From NCBI GenBank assembly GCA_001986395.2, contig MQVO02000003.1:682001-746000 (forward strand): DNA of 64,000 nucleotides, in the 5' to 3' direction. The DNA is from Irpex lacteus (taxonomy: Eukaryota > Basidiomycota > Agaricomycetes > Polyporales > Irpicaceae). Shown one piece after another: positions 13,929-25,358 of the stretch. Position 1 is the stretch's first letter, and each line of letters begins with the position of its first letter. The notes beneath the pieces are model-generated. The model was not told the DNA's origin and searched no databases. It saw nothing but the letters and a program-made list of their open reading frames with translations. The position numbers were made by a program, and so were the translations under genes.

Positions 13929-14581
13929 ACACTAACCACTGGCAATCGACACCATGTTTATTTGTTTGCAGCTGACATACTGATATACTGTAGTAAAACT
14001 CAATACATAATCGGCCTCCGAACACAATACTGTAACTCTCGCAATCGCACAGCAGTGGCCACCACACAAAACGACGTAGGCTCTATCGTCCCTTATGCCT
14101 GCGTCGGAACTTGGAAGTATTGAATGGGACCGAGCGCTAAACATCTTGTTTTCTGCCAGTGCTTTTGTTCTGCAGCTTCGACCAGAATATGAACTCGCTG
14201 ATCGAATGCAGTGCTCTGACTCAGAACAGAATAAGACTGTAGTGATGTAACCAACAACCTGCATACTACAGCCTCGCGATAGTTGGCTTGACAGTAAGTG
14301 GCGTCACATTGAGTAATCATGCCAAACCACGTCTAACTCGAACCATGGGCCAGTGCTTTGTGTGGACCAGCGCCGCAGCTTCTGTATCATACGTCTCTCC
14401 TATTATTCCATTTTAATATGAAGCTGTCCCCGAGACCTTGTCCAGGAGTGTGGCGTAAGGTAAATATGGTCCACTGAACTATGAGTATAAAGGTCAAGTA
14501 GTCTCACTCGCATTTTCTCACAATTCTCCAAGCAACACCACTCTTTTTCCACACATCCCGAACCTTATACATAAATCTACA
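13929..14581. other. Intergenic between paralogues B and C
   Basis: No gene seen. It contains the GAGTGTGGCG motif (14443-14455) and TATAAA (14486-14491) before paralogue C. Confidence 0.5.
14443..14455 (+). promoter_or_regulatory. Conserved upstream motif of paralogue C
   Basis: CAGGAGTGTGGCG, identical over 13 bases to the element before A, ends 127 bp before the ATG of C. TATAAA follows 30 bp downstream at 14486-14491; in A the TATA-like box is 25 bp downstream. This layout resembles an upstream activator site followed by a TATA box. Confidence 0.5.
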
Positions 14582-16045
14582 ATGGTTGGACGCCGCGCGG
14601 CCATAGCAGAGAAGTGGCACAAGTTCCGCCACGCCGATAGGATCGACGACTCCGAGTTGGAGGAACCCGCTCCCTCTGGTGTGCCCCTTCCGGGGGAGTA
14701 CATCGTTGTGGAACGTCATTGGCAATCCTTACTTGACAGACTACAGACTCCTGAGATACCCCCTAAACTTGAGGAAGCGTGCAAGAGTTATCCCTCTAGG
14801 AAGTATTGTGCCGTCGTTTATAAGGTGAGGTGTGTTCTGGATTGTCTCGTCTATAGCCGTCACTCACTCGAAGTACATTTATACAGTATCTCGAGGCTGT
14901 AACGTGGAGAGAGCGCGTATCGCATGCGTGTATCTTGCTCGTCTTATGCAGCACCGGTGACGGAGACAATGTCCTACCTAAGGACTTGATCGACAACGGA
15001 CCTGATTTGCTGAGCAAATCTGAATGGATCGCCATACCGGCTCGATTGTGGACCCTCGACGGAAGTCCCACAGCGCGAGAGGAAGGAAAGTCTGCAAGGC
15101 TTTCTCCGGACGAACTCGAGGACATCTACAGAAGATCCGTGTCATCTTCTGCCAGTCCTTGCGAACATGGAATGATACTATGTAAACCAGACACTGAACC
15201 AGTACCCAATGAAGTCATATACGCAAGCAGTAAGTATTTTCTATGTCTGCTTGCTTTGTTTGTAAGCTCTTCTAACTCGGGTACTCTCGATACCAGAGGA
15301 TATGGGAGATTCTGATGATTACGAGTCGGATACAGATGTACCTCAGACTCGCAAGGCGATTCGAGTAAAGAGGGAGACTCAAGAAAAGAAGAAAAAGCAA
15401 AAGCTCTCACGAAACTGGATTCTGTGGCCGCATTTGAGCTTCGATCTGAATGCTCACCAAACGGTTTCTGGCGGCAAAGAGTTCCTCGCCGAACAGAGTG
15501 CGATCTTGAGGTAAAACTCAATTTCAAGTCGATTGTAACTTCACTTCTCACTCACCGAATGTCTTCAGGATATTCGATGACCATCGAATCAACGTGCCAT
15601 GCATTACTGGAATCATAGCCAGGGCAGGGATCCACTTTGCCGGCCCCCCCTACCCTCACAATATGGACAAGTCAATAGAAAAGACGCGATATCATCGTCA
15701 CTACATGATTGATCACCATGAGGCCCACCTCATCGTCATTTCCTCGGATCGGTTAGAGTCTCGAGCATACACGGTGCTACTCGTACCTGGTGAGTCTAGT
15801 GTGTCGTGTCCACGGTCCACCTCGCTCATCGCGGATGGCTACGATACATAGATTGTGACATTAACTACCCTGAAAAATCCTGGAAGTGGATGATTCGGTC
15901 TTTGCCCTCAGTTGCACGTCGACCAAACTTCTTAAGGACCAAAAAAATGATGGACCTATTCGAGTTCTTCGACTCACGCGACTACACCGATGGCTGGGCC
16001 CTGCGACCGCTGACTGAGACAAAGCGGGACTTCCATGTGGTTTAG
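14582..16045 (+). CDS. Tandem paralogue C, unknown family
   Basis: Five exons (14582-14824, 14887-15229, 15297-15510, 15569-15789, 15852-16045) give 404 residues. Blocks shared with A and B include GVPLPGEYIVVE, RKYCAVVYKYLEA, ACILLVLCSTG, SEWIAIPARLW, LSPDELEDIYRRSVSSSASPC, a basic and acidic linker rich in Lys and Asp, LLWPHLSFDLNA followed by HQTV, the ILR junction, INVPCITGIIARA, HLIVISSDRLESRAYTV and a C-terminal FLRTKKMMDLFEFF. Intron phases 0, 1, 2, 1 match A exactly, which supports recent duplication. C is the longest of the closely similar three because of the lysine-rich linker in exon 3. The ATG at 14582 lies about 90 bp after a TATAAA. No signal peptide or membrane span. Function unknown; the family is probably restricted to basidiomycetes, but I cannot test that here. 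Confidence 0.8.
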
Positions 16046-16470
16046 TAGTCATGTATGGCTGACACGAGGCTGTAGTCCCCGGACCTCTGAGTACTAGTAA
16101 GTTTTTAAAAACGGAAAGTAGTGCTATCCAACACGGCCCGAAGTTCCGACTCTTAATTCCTACTATAAATCGCCCGGGCGACTCGATTCACTCGAACGCT
16201 TGCCTGTGTCCCTTCCAGCACAAAATACAGCTGTTGTATCCCTAACACGACGCAAGTAATAACACACCCTTTTGGATTCTCGTGTTGAATGCAACATGCC
16301 GCCAATCAATCAAAATTACTCTGAGAAGCATCGCTTGCTTTTACAGAAACAAGGGCTATGGGCGTCACAGCACTGGTATTACTACATACTACCTCGAGGC
16401 AAGATGTCCAAACCCTGCACATGCCCATATCTCTCTCCTCCTTCTCCTCCACGTACAAGACTCGTTTGCC
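16046..16470. other. Intergenic between paralogues C and D
   Basis: No gene. Unlike the intervals before A, B and C, I find no GAGTGTGGCG copy here, so D may be controlled differently. An in-frame stretch upstream of 16471 is open but has no convincing start. Confidence 0.45.
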
Positions 16471-18070
16471 ATGTCCGCCAGAAACACCAGTAATCATCGC
16501 TCCTACAGAGAGAGCAAGCTGCTCGAGGACTGGGAACCGGAAATCCTAACACCACTACCATTACCTGGCGAGTATGTTGTGCTTCAATTCAACCCAGTGG
16601 CCATGGCGAAGCATGTAGGGAACTCAAATCTCATCAAAGAGTTCAAAAAGTTGCAAACCAACAAGTATGTTGCCATCTGTGCCGGGGTAAGTGCGACGCC
16701 ACATCCACTCTAGGACACCATGTGGCTTACCCATGACTATATACCTACCTATCCAGTATTACGAGGCCATCTCAGACCTTAAGCCATGGCATATGATGCA
16801 TGCATTACTTTTAGCCAGTGAGAGCGAGGAAGAGGAGGAGCTACCCACGCAGGATCGCTCTCCCGACTCGGACGAAGAGACGGACGTGCCTCCCGCTTCC
16901 CAGTCGGGCTCAAGGCATGTCAAACGCACCAAAATTAGGGTAGTGAACAACATATGTGTGCGAATCCACACCCGTTTGTGTGACCTACCACGCACCAAAC
17001 CCGTCGAAATTCCAGCCGAAATTTACGCGGAGGTTCAGCATCGCATCGTTGCAGGGGAGAAGTCTCGGTATGACGAGCACTGGCGGGAAAATGGAACCAG
17101 GGTTCCTTTCAGAGGCTTTACATTAGTTCAGGGTCCAGAGCCGTCTACGCAAGAGAATCTTCCTCCTGCGCCCGAGGGAACTTACGACCCCGCGGAATGG
17201 GATACTGCGTCTAAAGAGTTGCAGCTTTGTCTGTTGCCACACTGCGACTATTCGTTTGATTTGAATCAAGAAACCTGTTGGGGTTCACAATTTATGGACG
17301 AGCACGCAAAGATATTATCGTACGTACCATTCCATTCCTCCAAAGGCGCTACGTTACCGACTTCTGGTTCTCGTCGTCACAGCATGTTGCGCGCCGCCAT
17401 CCCAGAGATGCCTCTCAAAGCCGTGCTGCCGGCCGACTATAACCACCCTGACCCAAAAAATTACTACGTCGAGGAGCGTCCAAACCCGACATGGATAGGC
17501 ATGGGCTTGACTCAGGCACCTGATTTCATCATGCAGAAGACCGAGCGGGCACGACGTCGCGCGGAACAGTATAACCATCGTCAATCATGGTTTCAGAGGT
17601 TCTTCCATCCTGAGACCATGTATAGGCCGACGAAGGAGGTGGCAGACTTGCAAAGACAATCTGAAGGGATAGAAATCCCAAGTAATCAGTTCTTGATTCG
17701 AGCACCTCCTGAAGTGGCAGACAGTGAGGGTGAGTGCATGCTTAGCTATTACACAAGTCTTCGCAGAGAGCTAACGGCCATCGCTCTGTTGCTGATAGCT
17801 TCCTCACCAAAGAAACGCAAACGTTCGTGGAGGGAGCGACTGGCGGATCTGTTGGCCGACCTCAAGATCACCACGTCGTTAATGTTCTGGATACCGCCAG
17901 CCTACCCTGAGCCACTTAACGATGAGCCATACATACCATTCGCTTTGTGGGACAAACTCAGCAAGGAAGGCAAGATAACGCGGTGGGAAAGTAATGAAGA
18001 GTATCTTAATCGAATCAGGAAAGCTCAGCAGGACTTGGTTCTGGATTTGACGGAGGATATAGGAATTTGA
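16471..18070 (+). CDS. Tandem paralogue D, divergent member of the same unknown family
   Basis: Four exons (16471-16686, 16757-17319, 17383-17729, 17799-18070) give 465 residues. Homology to A-C is shown by LPLPGEYVVLQ, KYVAICAG|YYEA at intron 1 (phase 0, as RKYCAVVYK|YLEA), an acidic SESEEEEE linker, SFDLNQETCWGSQFMDEHAKIL at intron 2 (phase 2, as QTV..EFL.EQ.AIL), and NQFLIRAPPEVADSE at intron 3 (phase 1, matching the fourth intron of A-C). The second A-C intron is missing. D carries about 90 additional residues in the middle, an Arg/Lys-rich segment (SSPKKRKRSWRERL) that could be a nuclear localisation signal, and a different C-terminus. Introns 2 and 3 (63 and 69 nt) are stop-free and multiples of three, so their retention would still give a full-length product. 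Function unknown. Confidence 0.7.
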
Positions 18071-18210
18071 GGGGCAACACGCACGACGATAATGACACGC
18101 AATGATAGTTTCATAGTGTTGTGGTATTAGGTGTGACTCGCAGGAGAGTGCAGCCAACTATAGATAAACATGATGTAAAACGATGATTAAGGTTTACATA
18201 TGCTAGGGTG

Positions 18211-18252
18211 TGTCGTATGGAGTGTATCGTATGGATTGTGTCGCATGGAGGC
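18211..18252. repeat. Three imperfect 14-bp tandem repeats
   Basis: Copies TGTCGTATGGAGTG, TATCGTATGGATTG and TGTCGCATGGAGGC follow one another in the short gap between paralogue D and the GT32 gene. No function is implied. Confidence 0.6.
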
Positions 18253-18330
18253 TATCGAACAATTGACGCGTATGATAGGTGTCGCATAAAGGTGTCGTTA
18301 AAGTGTCATGTCTTGTCGTCGTATCCATCT

Positions 18331-19766
18331 TCAACGGTCGTTCCTCGGCTTGATGCTCTTCAGTATTTGGTCGTATCGCCTCAACAGAAGTCGATCGACC
18401 CAACCGTCCTTCGGGAAGTGCTTGTCCCACTGGTTGTGCAGATGCACCGAGAATATTTTGCCCAAGACTTCATCCAGTCCACCGTGTTCCTCGCGTCCCA
18501 TACCCATGGTCCATGCTCCGTTCTTCGGATCGGGCAGGAAGGGGTCAGGCAGTCGGTTGTCCAAACGACACGATCGACCATCGGAGAAGCAGAATGGGAG
18601 AACTTTGAAGGGAGCTATTCCAGCCTCGAGAAGACGCCGCCATAGCTTAAGGTAGAGTGTCGCACCCCAGTCGGTTGTGCCTGTTCGAGGGGAAGAACCT
18701 GTTGCCATGATATGGAAGGCTTCGCATAGATATGGTGAGTGTTTGTGAAAGTTCATGAGTGCGCCGTTAAAAGGAACGTAAATCTTGTCTGTATGTCGAG
18801 GAAAGGGGGTGAGCGAGCTAGTAAAACACGGCGAGCCATTTTCTGAGCTTACCGTAACAGTCCCACTGGGTAACAAACTCGTGCTCTAGTAGGGGATGAA
18901 GATCCCTGGTGAGTAGTGAATCCATGTCGACCCATATTCCGCCGTACGTCCACAGTACTAGAAGCCGTATGAGGTCCCCGTCTATCCATGCCTTCCGATC
19001 CTTGACCCAGAGTAGTTCGCTATCCTGCAGCGATGTCCCCTTCGAGAGTACTTCTAGGTCAACCAGCTTGACAGTGAAAGCGTCAGGATATCGCATCATC
19101 CATTTCCGCACTATGCTATTCTGGGCAAGGTCCCCATTAGACCAAAGGATAAGATGTGTTGTCTCTAGGTTTTGCGTCGCAAAGAAAGACTTGATCATCC
19201 ACTCTTGTCGCTCGCCAAACGGGATCAGGTCGTTGCGCCAGTAGGTATGGTATTGTGTTCGTTCTTGGGGAGGTATCCATTGACGGGGTGAGGGAGCGTG
19301 AACGTAAGGGATAGTACCAGCAAAGTTGTAACAGTCCATGCCCATGCGCATCGGTAGCCCAGAATGCACTTCTATATTTTCTGCGCTTGCAAGAGAACGT
19401 GTTGCGTTGTATGCGGGAGAGATTCGATCCGGGTCAAAGCAGCCAGACAGAGGGCGCAGAGTCTCTACTTCGTCGCGTATCCAGCTGCGAGAGTAGAACG
19501 AGATTTCAACATGAGGCTGCCATAGAAGATAGAAGAGGTATCCAGTGAAGAGTAATGTCGGTAATATTATCTTGGAGTATTGAAACAGGCGTCGCCTCCA
19601 GAATAGTCGCCATGCCCAACTTGAATAGTAAGTGTTCGGTCCCCGATTTCTGTGCCACCTACGAGGAGTAAGGAGAACAGATCAGTGCACAGAGCATCAC
19701 ATCCCTCGGGGAAAAGGAATACTTCGGGACTTACTGAGGTAGATGCCCCTTCTCCTCCCTCCACAT
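18331..19766 (-). CDS. Glycosyltransferase family 32, type II membrane protein
   Basis: GT32 enzymes transfer sugars such as mannose, GlcNAc or galactose in the Golgi. Three exons (19766-19735, 19658-18853, 18788-18331) give 431 residues. A signal-anchor helix lies at about residues 40-57 (IILPTLLFTGYLFYLLW) after a basic cytosolic tail, so the catalytic domain should be luminal. The GT32 core is clear: HTYWRNDLIP, LILWSNGDL, KLVDLEVLSKGT, IDGDLIRLLVLWTYGGIWVD and the metal-binding DMD of WVDMDSLLTRDL, then VPFNGALMNFHKHSPY and a C-terminal NQWDKHF. The 32-nt first exon was chosen because it is the ATG-bearing exon that joins in phase to the transmembrane exon; this short exon is the least certain part. 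Acceptor substrate cannot be told from sequence. It lies tail to tail with paralogue D. Confidence 0.9.
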
Positions 19767-20437
19767 CGTTATGCGTTGACCACCAAAGATTGCACGCCCC
19801 CTCGCCGGAAACGACACCCAAGCTCGCAAAGGAGATAAAGGAGTGAAAAATGCCGAAGGACGGCTAGAACACAACGCACGAGCAGAGCATACGAAACCGA
19901 GCCGGCGACGAGGAAGTCGAGTTGAACCCTAGAAGACGTCGTCCCGCGACAGTACTTACTTACCGCATATAGTAGCAACACCTCTCTGGCCTGTCACAGC
20001 GTCTCGTAACATGCATCGTGCATCATGGGCAAAACCTGCGTGATAACAAACATTCAGTCTACACTGGCTATCGAGTAGCAATACAGCAAAACAAAGGGGT
20101 CCAACATGAAGAGACAGGCGCAATAAACGAGGCGTATCGCTAGATATACTCAAACACGTGCAGTAAAATGGAGAGAGAAGAGAAACAGACATCGAAAACG
20201 ACAGCGAATGCGCCCCAAAATGTGGTAACTCGGAGTGAGAGGGTCCGGGGGGAGGTGCGAGATCGAGAGAGAAAGATAGAATACAGAAGAACCCCTTTGC
20301 TTGGTGATTGAAAACCGCCATGACCAGATGTAGATGCCTGTTTGTAGCTGCGCGCGGCCCTACCCCCTCCACACTCTCCTCTTCTTCCAGACATGTCTCC
20401 CGATGAGACATCCTGTATCATCCACGGCTAAAATAAA
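19767..20437. other. Intergenic: GT32 promoter and DHH1 3' flank
   Basis: No gene seen. A minus-strand open frame near 19,956-20,411 is a continuation past the DHH1 stop in pyrimidine-rich sequence and has no motifs, so it is more likely 3' UTR. Confidence 0.5.
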
Positions 20438-22096
20438 TCACCGTGCGACGGGGACGCCCCCACGATACGCTCCCTGGGGATACGCTCCGCGAGGTTGGGC
20501 CGGCTGGGCAGCAACGGCTGCTCCATTCGGGCGTCCTTGGGGTGGTGTAGCACTCTGGTAAACGACCTGAGATGCTGCCTGGGGCTGAGGCGGAGGCGGG
20601 GGGCCCATCCTCTGTTGCTGCGGCTGAGCTTGGGCCTGCTTGGCTTTCTGCGCCTGTTGCTGTTCGCTCGAGTCATTGATCGCGCCGGGGGCGACATAGA
20701 GACCCTTGTCGATTTGCTGGGGAATGGGCTGGATTTCTGTGCCGAGCTCATTCTCGATGCGATAGAGGTTGAACCTGTCTTCGTAGGTGACGAGGTTGAT
20801 AGCGAGACCCAAGTGACCGAAACGTCCTGAGCGACCGATACGATGGAGGTATGTCTCCGAGTTCTTGGGGAAATCAAAGTTGATGACGACATTCACCGCC
20901 TGGATATCGATACCACGGGTGAGGAGATCCGAGCACACTAAGTTTCGGCATACACCCTTGCGGAAGTCGTGGAAAACACGGTTACGATGCGATTGAAGCA
21001 TCTTGGCATGAGAGTAGAAGCAGGAATATCCCAGTTCCGTAACCTTCTTCGCTAGGAGCTCTACACGGTTCGTCGAGTTGCAGAAAATGATTGACTGGTT
21101 GATTTGCAACTGCAGCAGATGAGATAAGCGACAGAGATAACCTGGAATACGAGTTGAACTACCTTTGAGAAGAGGGTGTTCAGACAGTGAACCTTCTGTC
21201 GCTCTTCAACGTAGGCGTAATATTGTGTAACACCACGGAGGGTGAGTTCGTCCATGAGATTGATCTCGTACGGGGACTCCATGTGCTTATCCTAATAAAC
21301 GAGCGGTTAGGCACCATTACCGCTGGCAATAAAATAAGGGCGTATACCTTGAAATCCTTGACGATCAAGGGAAATGTTGCGCTAAAAAGCATAACCTGAC
21401 GGTCCTTTGGCATATAGCTGAGCAATTGCTCCATAACGGGGGAGAACTCTGGTGACAACAGCTTGTCTGCCTCGTCCATAACGAAGACAGGGCATTCGCT
21501 CAAGTCCGCCACGTTCTTGCCAGCGAGATCAAGTATACGACCTGGTGTTCCGACTAGTACATGGACGGTCTCGGATAGACGGATAATATCATCCTTGAGT
21601 GTTGTGCCTCCAGTCGTCACCATGACCTGTACACCCATGTGCTTGCCGAGAATCTTGCAGACCTGTGCTGTTTGTAGTGCCAGCTCACGAGTAGGAACGA
21701 GTAGGAGGGCTTGAATGCGGTTCTTGTTTATGTCAATCTGTTGGAGGGAGGGGATGACGAAGGCTGCGGTCTTGCCAGTGCCGTTTTTGGCTCGGGCAAG
21801 GATGTCGCGTTTGGTAAGGGCGATAGGGATGGCTTCTTCTTGGATGGGAGAGGGGCGTTCATAGCCGGCTTCAAAGATGCCCATGAGGAGTTCGCGTCGT
21901 AGGTGCATGTGCTCGAATTCGATACCCTTGGTCGCCGTAACATCTTCGGTCTGGGGGCGACTGTCTTTTGGTGGTGGTTGCAGAGAAGATTTCCAGTTCT
22001 CGCCGCTGGATAGTGGATTCAACATTAAAATTAGGATATTATGAAACAAATCACATACGCTGTGGACGACGAAGGACGTGCTTGCGGTTGTGACAT
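20438..22096 (-). CDS. DHH1: DEAD-box RNA helicase Dhh1/DDX6
   Basis: Dhh1 is an ATP-dependent RNA helicase that activates mRNA decapping and represses translation in P-bodies. Four exons (22096-22059, 22005-21348, 21291-21163, 21109-20438) give 498 residues. The N-terminal signature [20 protein letters not shown] is followed by the Q-motif region, motif I AKNGTGKT, Ia PTRELALQ, Ib TPGRI, II DEAD ([10 protein letters not shown]), III SAT, then [31 protein letters not shown] and motif [12 protein letters not shown]. The C-terminal tail after about residue 400 is rich in Gln, Pro and Ala, as in other fungal Dhh1 proteins. The start in the 38-nt first exon ([13 protein letters not shown]) was preferred because a good GTATGT donor and CCAG acceptor join it in phase to GENWKSS. 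The longer open reading through the intron lacks support. Confidence 0.96.
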
Positions 22097-22553
22097 GGTA
22101 ATTGAGTATAATCTGAGTTGAGTGTTGGGCGGGTGATGAGGTGTTGGTCAGGCGTGTTAAGGGGCTGTAAGTCGGATGAGTGTGAATACAGTGAGCTTGT
22201 TGTTGAGAGTAGCGGGCTAGATGGTTCCCGGTCTGAGGGGTGCGAATGAGAAGGACTTTCTGGTGGTCGTCTGGGTCGAGGTCAAAGGCAAGAGGCGAAG
22301 AGGCGCTCGTGTACAACTACAAGCCACTGGCGGACGAGACGCTGGCGACGCTCTTCTGTCCTATCGTCCTCATCTACCGTATAACATGCATCATGAATAG
22401 AGAAACTAGTAGCGAATTCATTTTAAGTGATTCTTAGAGGTGGACACTCATTTTGATAGCTTGCAGCGTTGCGTAAATACGCTCAATGACGATCGATACA
22501 GGAAAGCAACGGGATGATACGGGTGGACATAGACAACAAGCCGTTTTCATTGT
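22097..22553. other. Intergenic: DHH1 promoter and esterase 3' flank
   Basis: Under 0.5 kb, no gene or named element recognised. Confidence 0.5.
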
Positions 22554-24792
22554 TCAACACGTCCATGAGCCACAAGCCGGGAAAGTCTGAGCAGCACAAT
22601 GGAGTTAGCACGCGAGGATTTGTAACAACGGAAGAAAGCTTACTTGAGGATAGATGGGCAGTACGCCGTTCCAAAAGTCGCAAGAATGATCAATGGCAAC
22701 ATGGTCCCCTGGCACAGCACCCTCCAAAGACGTCCCAAGAATAGCGAGAGACGTTCTGTCGTTCGGGTCGTACTTCTTCCAGCCAGGTGTCTGCGGTCCT
22801 TTGAAGGGATCTAAACCGAACCGATTCTGAATAAAACGGCCGTGAAACCAGCTCTTTGCATCAGCTTACCTTTAATAAAGTTCGTCCAAGCTTCGACCAT
22901 AATATCCGAGATTCTTATCTCTTCCGGCGCCGCAGGTATGAACGGAGGGCTCAACACAATAAGCCTCCACTGTCCCATGACGAAGCGGATATCCTCGCCA
23001 TGAAATGCCCCGATACTTCTGCCGAGCGAGTTCAGGTTGTCTGCCACCAGGTCGAACCGATATCTCCACACCGGAAGCCCTAGAGCGCGGGTACGTTCCG
23101 TGGCAAGATTGTGCACCAAACACAACATGTGTGCGTCTCGCCATATGCCTGCTGAGGCGTTGAACCCAGAGGGGAAGGCTTTTGACGGCGTGGGGTAGAG
23201 CTTCTCAAGCTCGGTAAGGTTGGCCCATGGCATGTTCAAGTTGTTGCTCTTGCTAAAATCAGTGTATGCGATTAGAACAGCTCTAGCTGGGACGAGCTTC
23301 TCTTCACCTGTAAGCAGTGATATTTGGGTAATAGGCTGTGGGTTCCCCATTGACAATCAACGTTCCTTCGTTCTATATTAGTGTTTAGTGCAGAATCCGG
23401 CTGAAATACAGAGACGTACCAGATTTGTACCACACAACAACGGTATACGAGCCGTGCGCCCCTCCCGAGTCAACTTTACGAAGCTAAACGGGACAATATT
23501 CAGCCAGGAATGCAGCTCAAGGTTTGAGGTTTACACTCACTCCTTGAAGATGGTGACATTATCCGTCACAGGTTGGAACTGCGTCCCAGTTGCAAGCAGA
23601 ACGGTCTGCAAATCGACAGCCGACTTCGTCCTGAGGCAATCGAGCAAGCCTTTTCCGGTCGGGCAGCTCATATTACTTGCGATCTTGCTGATCTGGTCAT
23701 TGAGCGGCCACATTGGCTGCGAAGCTTCCAATACGGTTAGTTTATAGCCTGGCCTTATGGTGAAGGCTTCACTTACTATCTGCACTTTGCATTACAGCAG
23801 CTCGAATGATGGGGTCCTCGGCGAATGCAGTCATGTACTGGTTCGTCATTTCTACCTATACGCTTCAGCCCGTAAGCTGGACATGATGAAGTAGCCCTCT
23901 TACCAGCTCCGACAGACTCGCCTATAGTAGCCATAGCGAGTTAGTGTTGAACAAATGCAAGAAGAAGTTGTCATTCTTACCTCCTAAAGTGATCTTGGTA
24001 GGATCGCCACCAAACTGCTTCACGTTATCCCTCAGCCATTCTACCGCAGCACGCGTGTCGAGCAAGCCGAAGTTCTGTGTCTCCCCTGCCTCAGCTATCT
24101 CTGCCGCGTGCGGGTAACCCCACAAAGAAAGGCGGTAGCCAAAGTTTGCGAATACAATGCCCTAAAAACCAACCATCTCAGGCACTTGCAGACCAAGAAG
24201 GTCACACGGTGCACTCACCTTGGCTGCGAGGAAAGAGCCATCGACCTTTGGATCAGAAGCAGAGCCGCTGTCGAAGCCTCCACCGCTTTGGGCGGGTGAG
24301 TGATTCAGCCTTTGTGTGCACGGTTGACTCGACTCACTAGGCATATAGGTATACAGGGAGGTCGTGCGCGCCTTCAGGGGCAATGACGTTTATCAGCAGA
24401 CAATCCTCACTCTGCACGGACGTCCCATTCCCGCCGTTCGCACTACAACCACACGCATGTCAGCTTACCGTCACTACCAATCTGACACCCATGAATACAT
24501 ACCGTCCTTGCATGCAAGCCGCGCCATAAGCGGAAGCGTTGATGACATGCCCTGCTTTGACCTTCACAGGTTGAGGAGGTCTCCACCGGTTCTTGCCAGA
24601 GGTATCATCGGCATACGGCACGCCGAGCCATTTATTCAGGGGTACAGAAGTCGTGTTCGTGTCCAGAAAGCCTTGGATAAGCCCAGATGTGGTCTTGACC
24701 AATAGTGTATTGTCGGATGTCGTGAAATTTCCCGGGTCTGCCAGGGCGGCTGACAGCCATGGCAGTAAGGTGAGAGCAAACGATATACGCAT
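22554..24792 (-). CDS. Secreted carboxylesterase/lipase type B, 12 exons
   Basis: Type-B carboxylesterases hydrolyse ester substrates. A signal peptide is clear: MRISFALTLLPWLSAALA. Twelve exons (24792-24503, 24442-24338, 24285-24219, 24161-23981, 23921-23904, 23851-23777, 23724-23541, 23483-23420, 23372-23308, 23252-22870, 22810-22644, 22586-22554) give 543 residues, typical for the family. Landmarks are WLGVPYA, SEDCLLINVIAP, an oxyanion region YGGGF, FGLLDTRAAVEWLRDNVKQFGGDP, the nucleophile elbow GESVGA, the acid in LLCGTNLNEGT and the histidine in GAFHGEDIRF. The serine elbow is encoded on its own 18-nt exon. The ATG precedes a perfect signal peptide, and a TATATA-like box sits about 50 bp upstream on the coding strand. 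The C-terminus ends in Cys. Substrate is not predictable. Neighbours are unrelated in function. Confidence 0.9.
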
Positions 24793-25358
24793 CGCTCTAG
24801 CTCGATGGTGACAACGCTCTCCTCGGTCGAGAATTTATCACCTATATAGCGGGCAGATTTCGGGATGAGCTCGGAAGAAGCGACGGCTGGGACTACAATC
24901 TTCGAGGGAGGAAGACGTCTTGTGAGCATTGAATGTCCCATTCGCAATGCATTCAAAAATACCCACAGGACGTAGAAGCCCTCTAAGAGCGGTTTGTCAC
25001 CGCGAGATCTAGATGGGCGATAGAGTTACGAAGACAATTGTAGGGCATGAGTTAGATCTCTGGCGTATACATCGTCATGTGGTCGTCGAAGACCACAATA
25101 GTTCACCAAATTGTGTTATGGAGCTGGCGAGTGTTGATGTTATTGAATGCTTCACCACATCCCGACACAATCCTTCTAGAAGAGAACGGATGAAGCTGAA
25201 TCCGATACCAGGCATAGACGTTCAGTGTTTGAGAAATCCAGATGAATACACTATAGGTACACCTATTAAAACATGAACGGCTTTCAGAATGTCAGACGGC
25301 ATGTACAGTAGAGTGCAGAACGTTGTTGCTTACTTTCTAATACATGCAATTGACAACC
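24793..25358. other. Intergenic: esterase promoter side
   Basis: Contains a TATATAG-like box on the minus strand around 24,842-24,848 serving the esterase. No gene seen. Confidence 0.5.
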
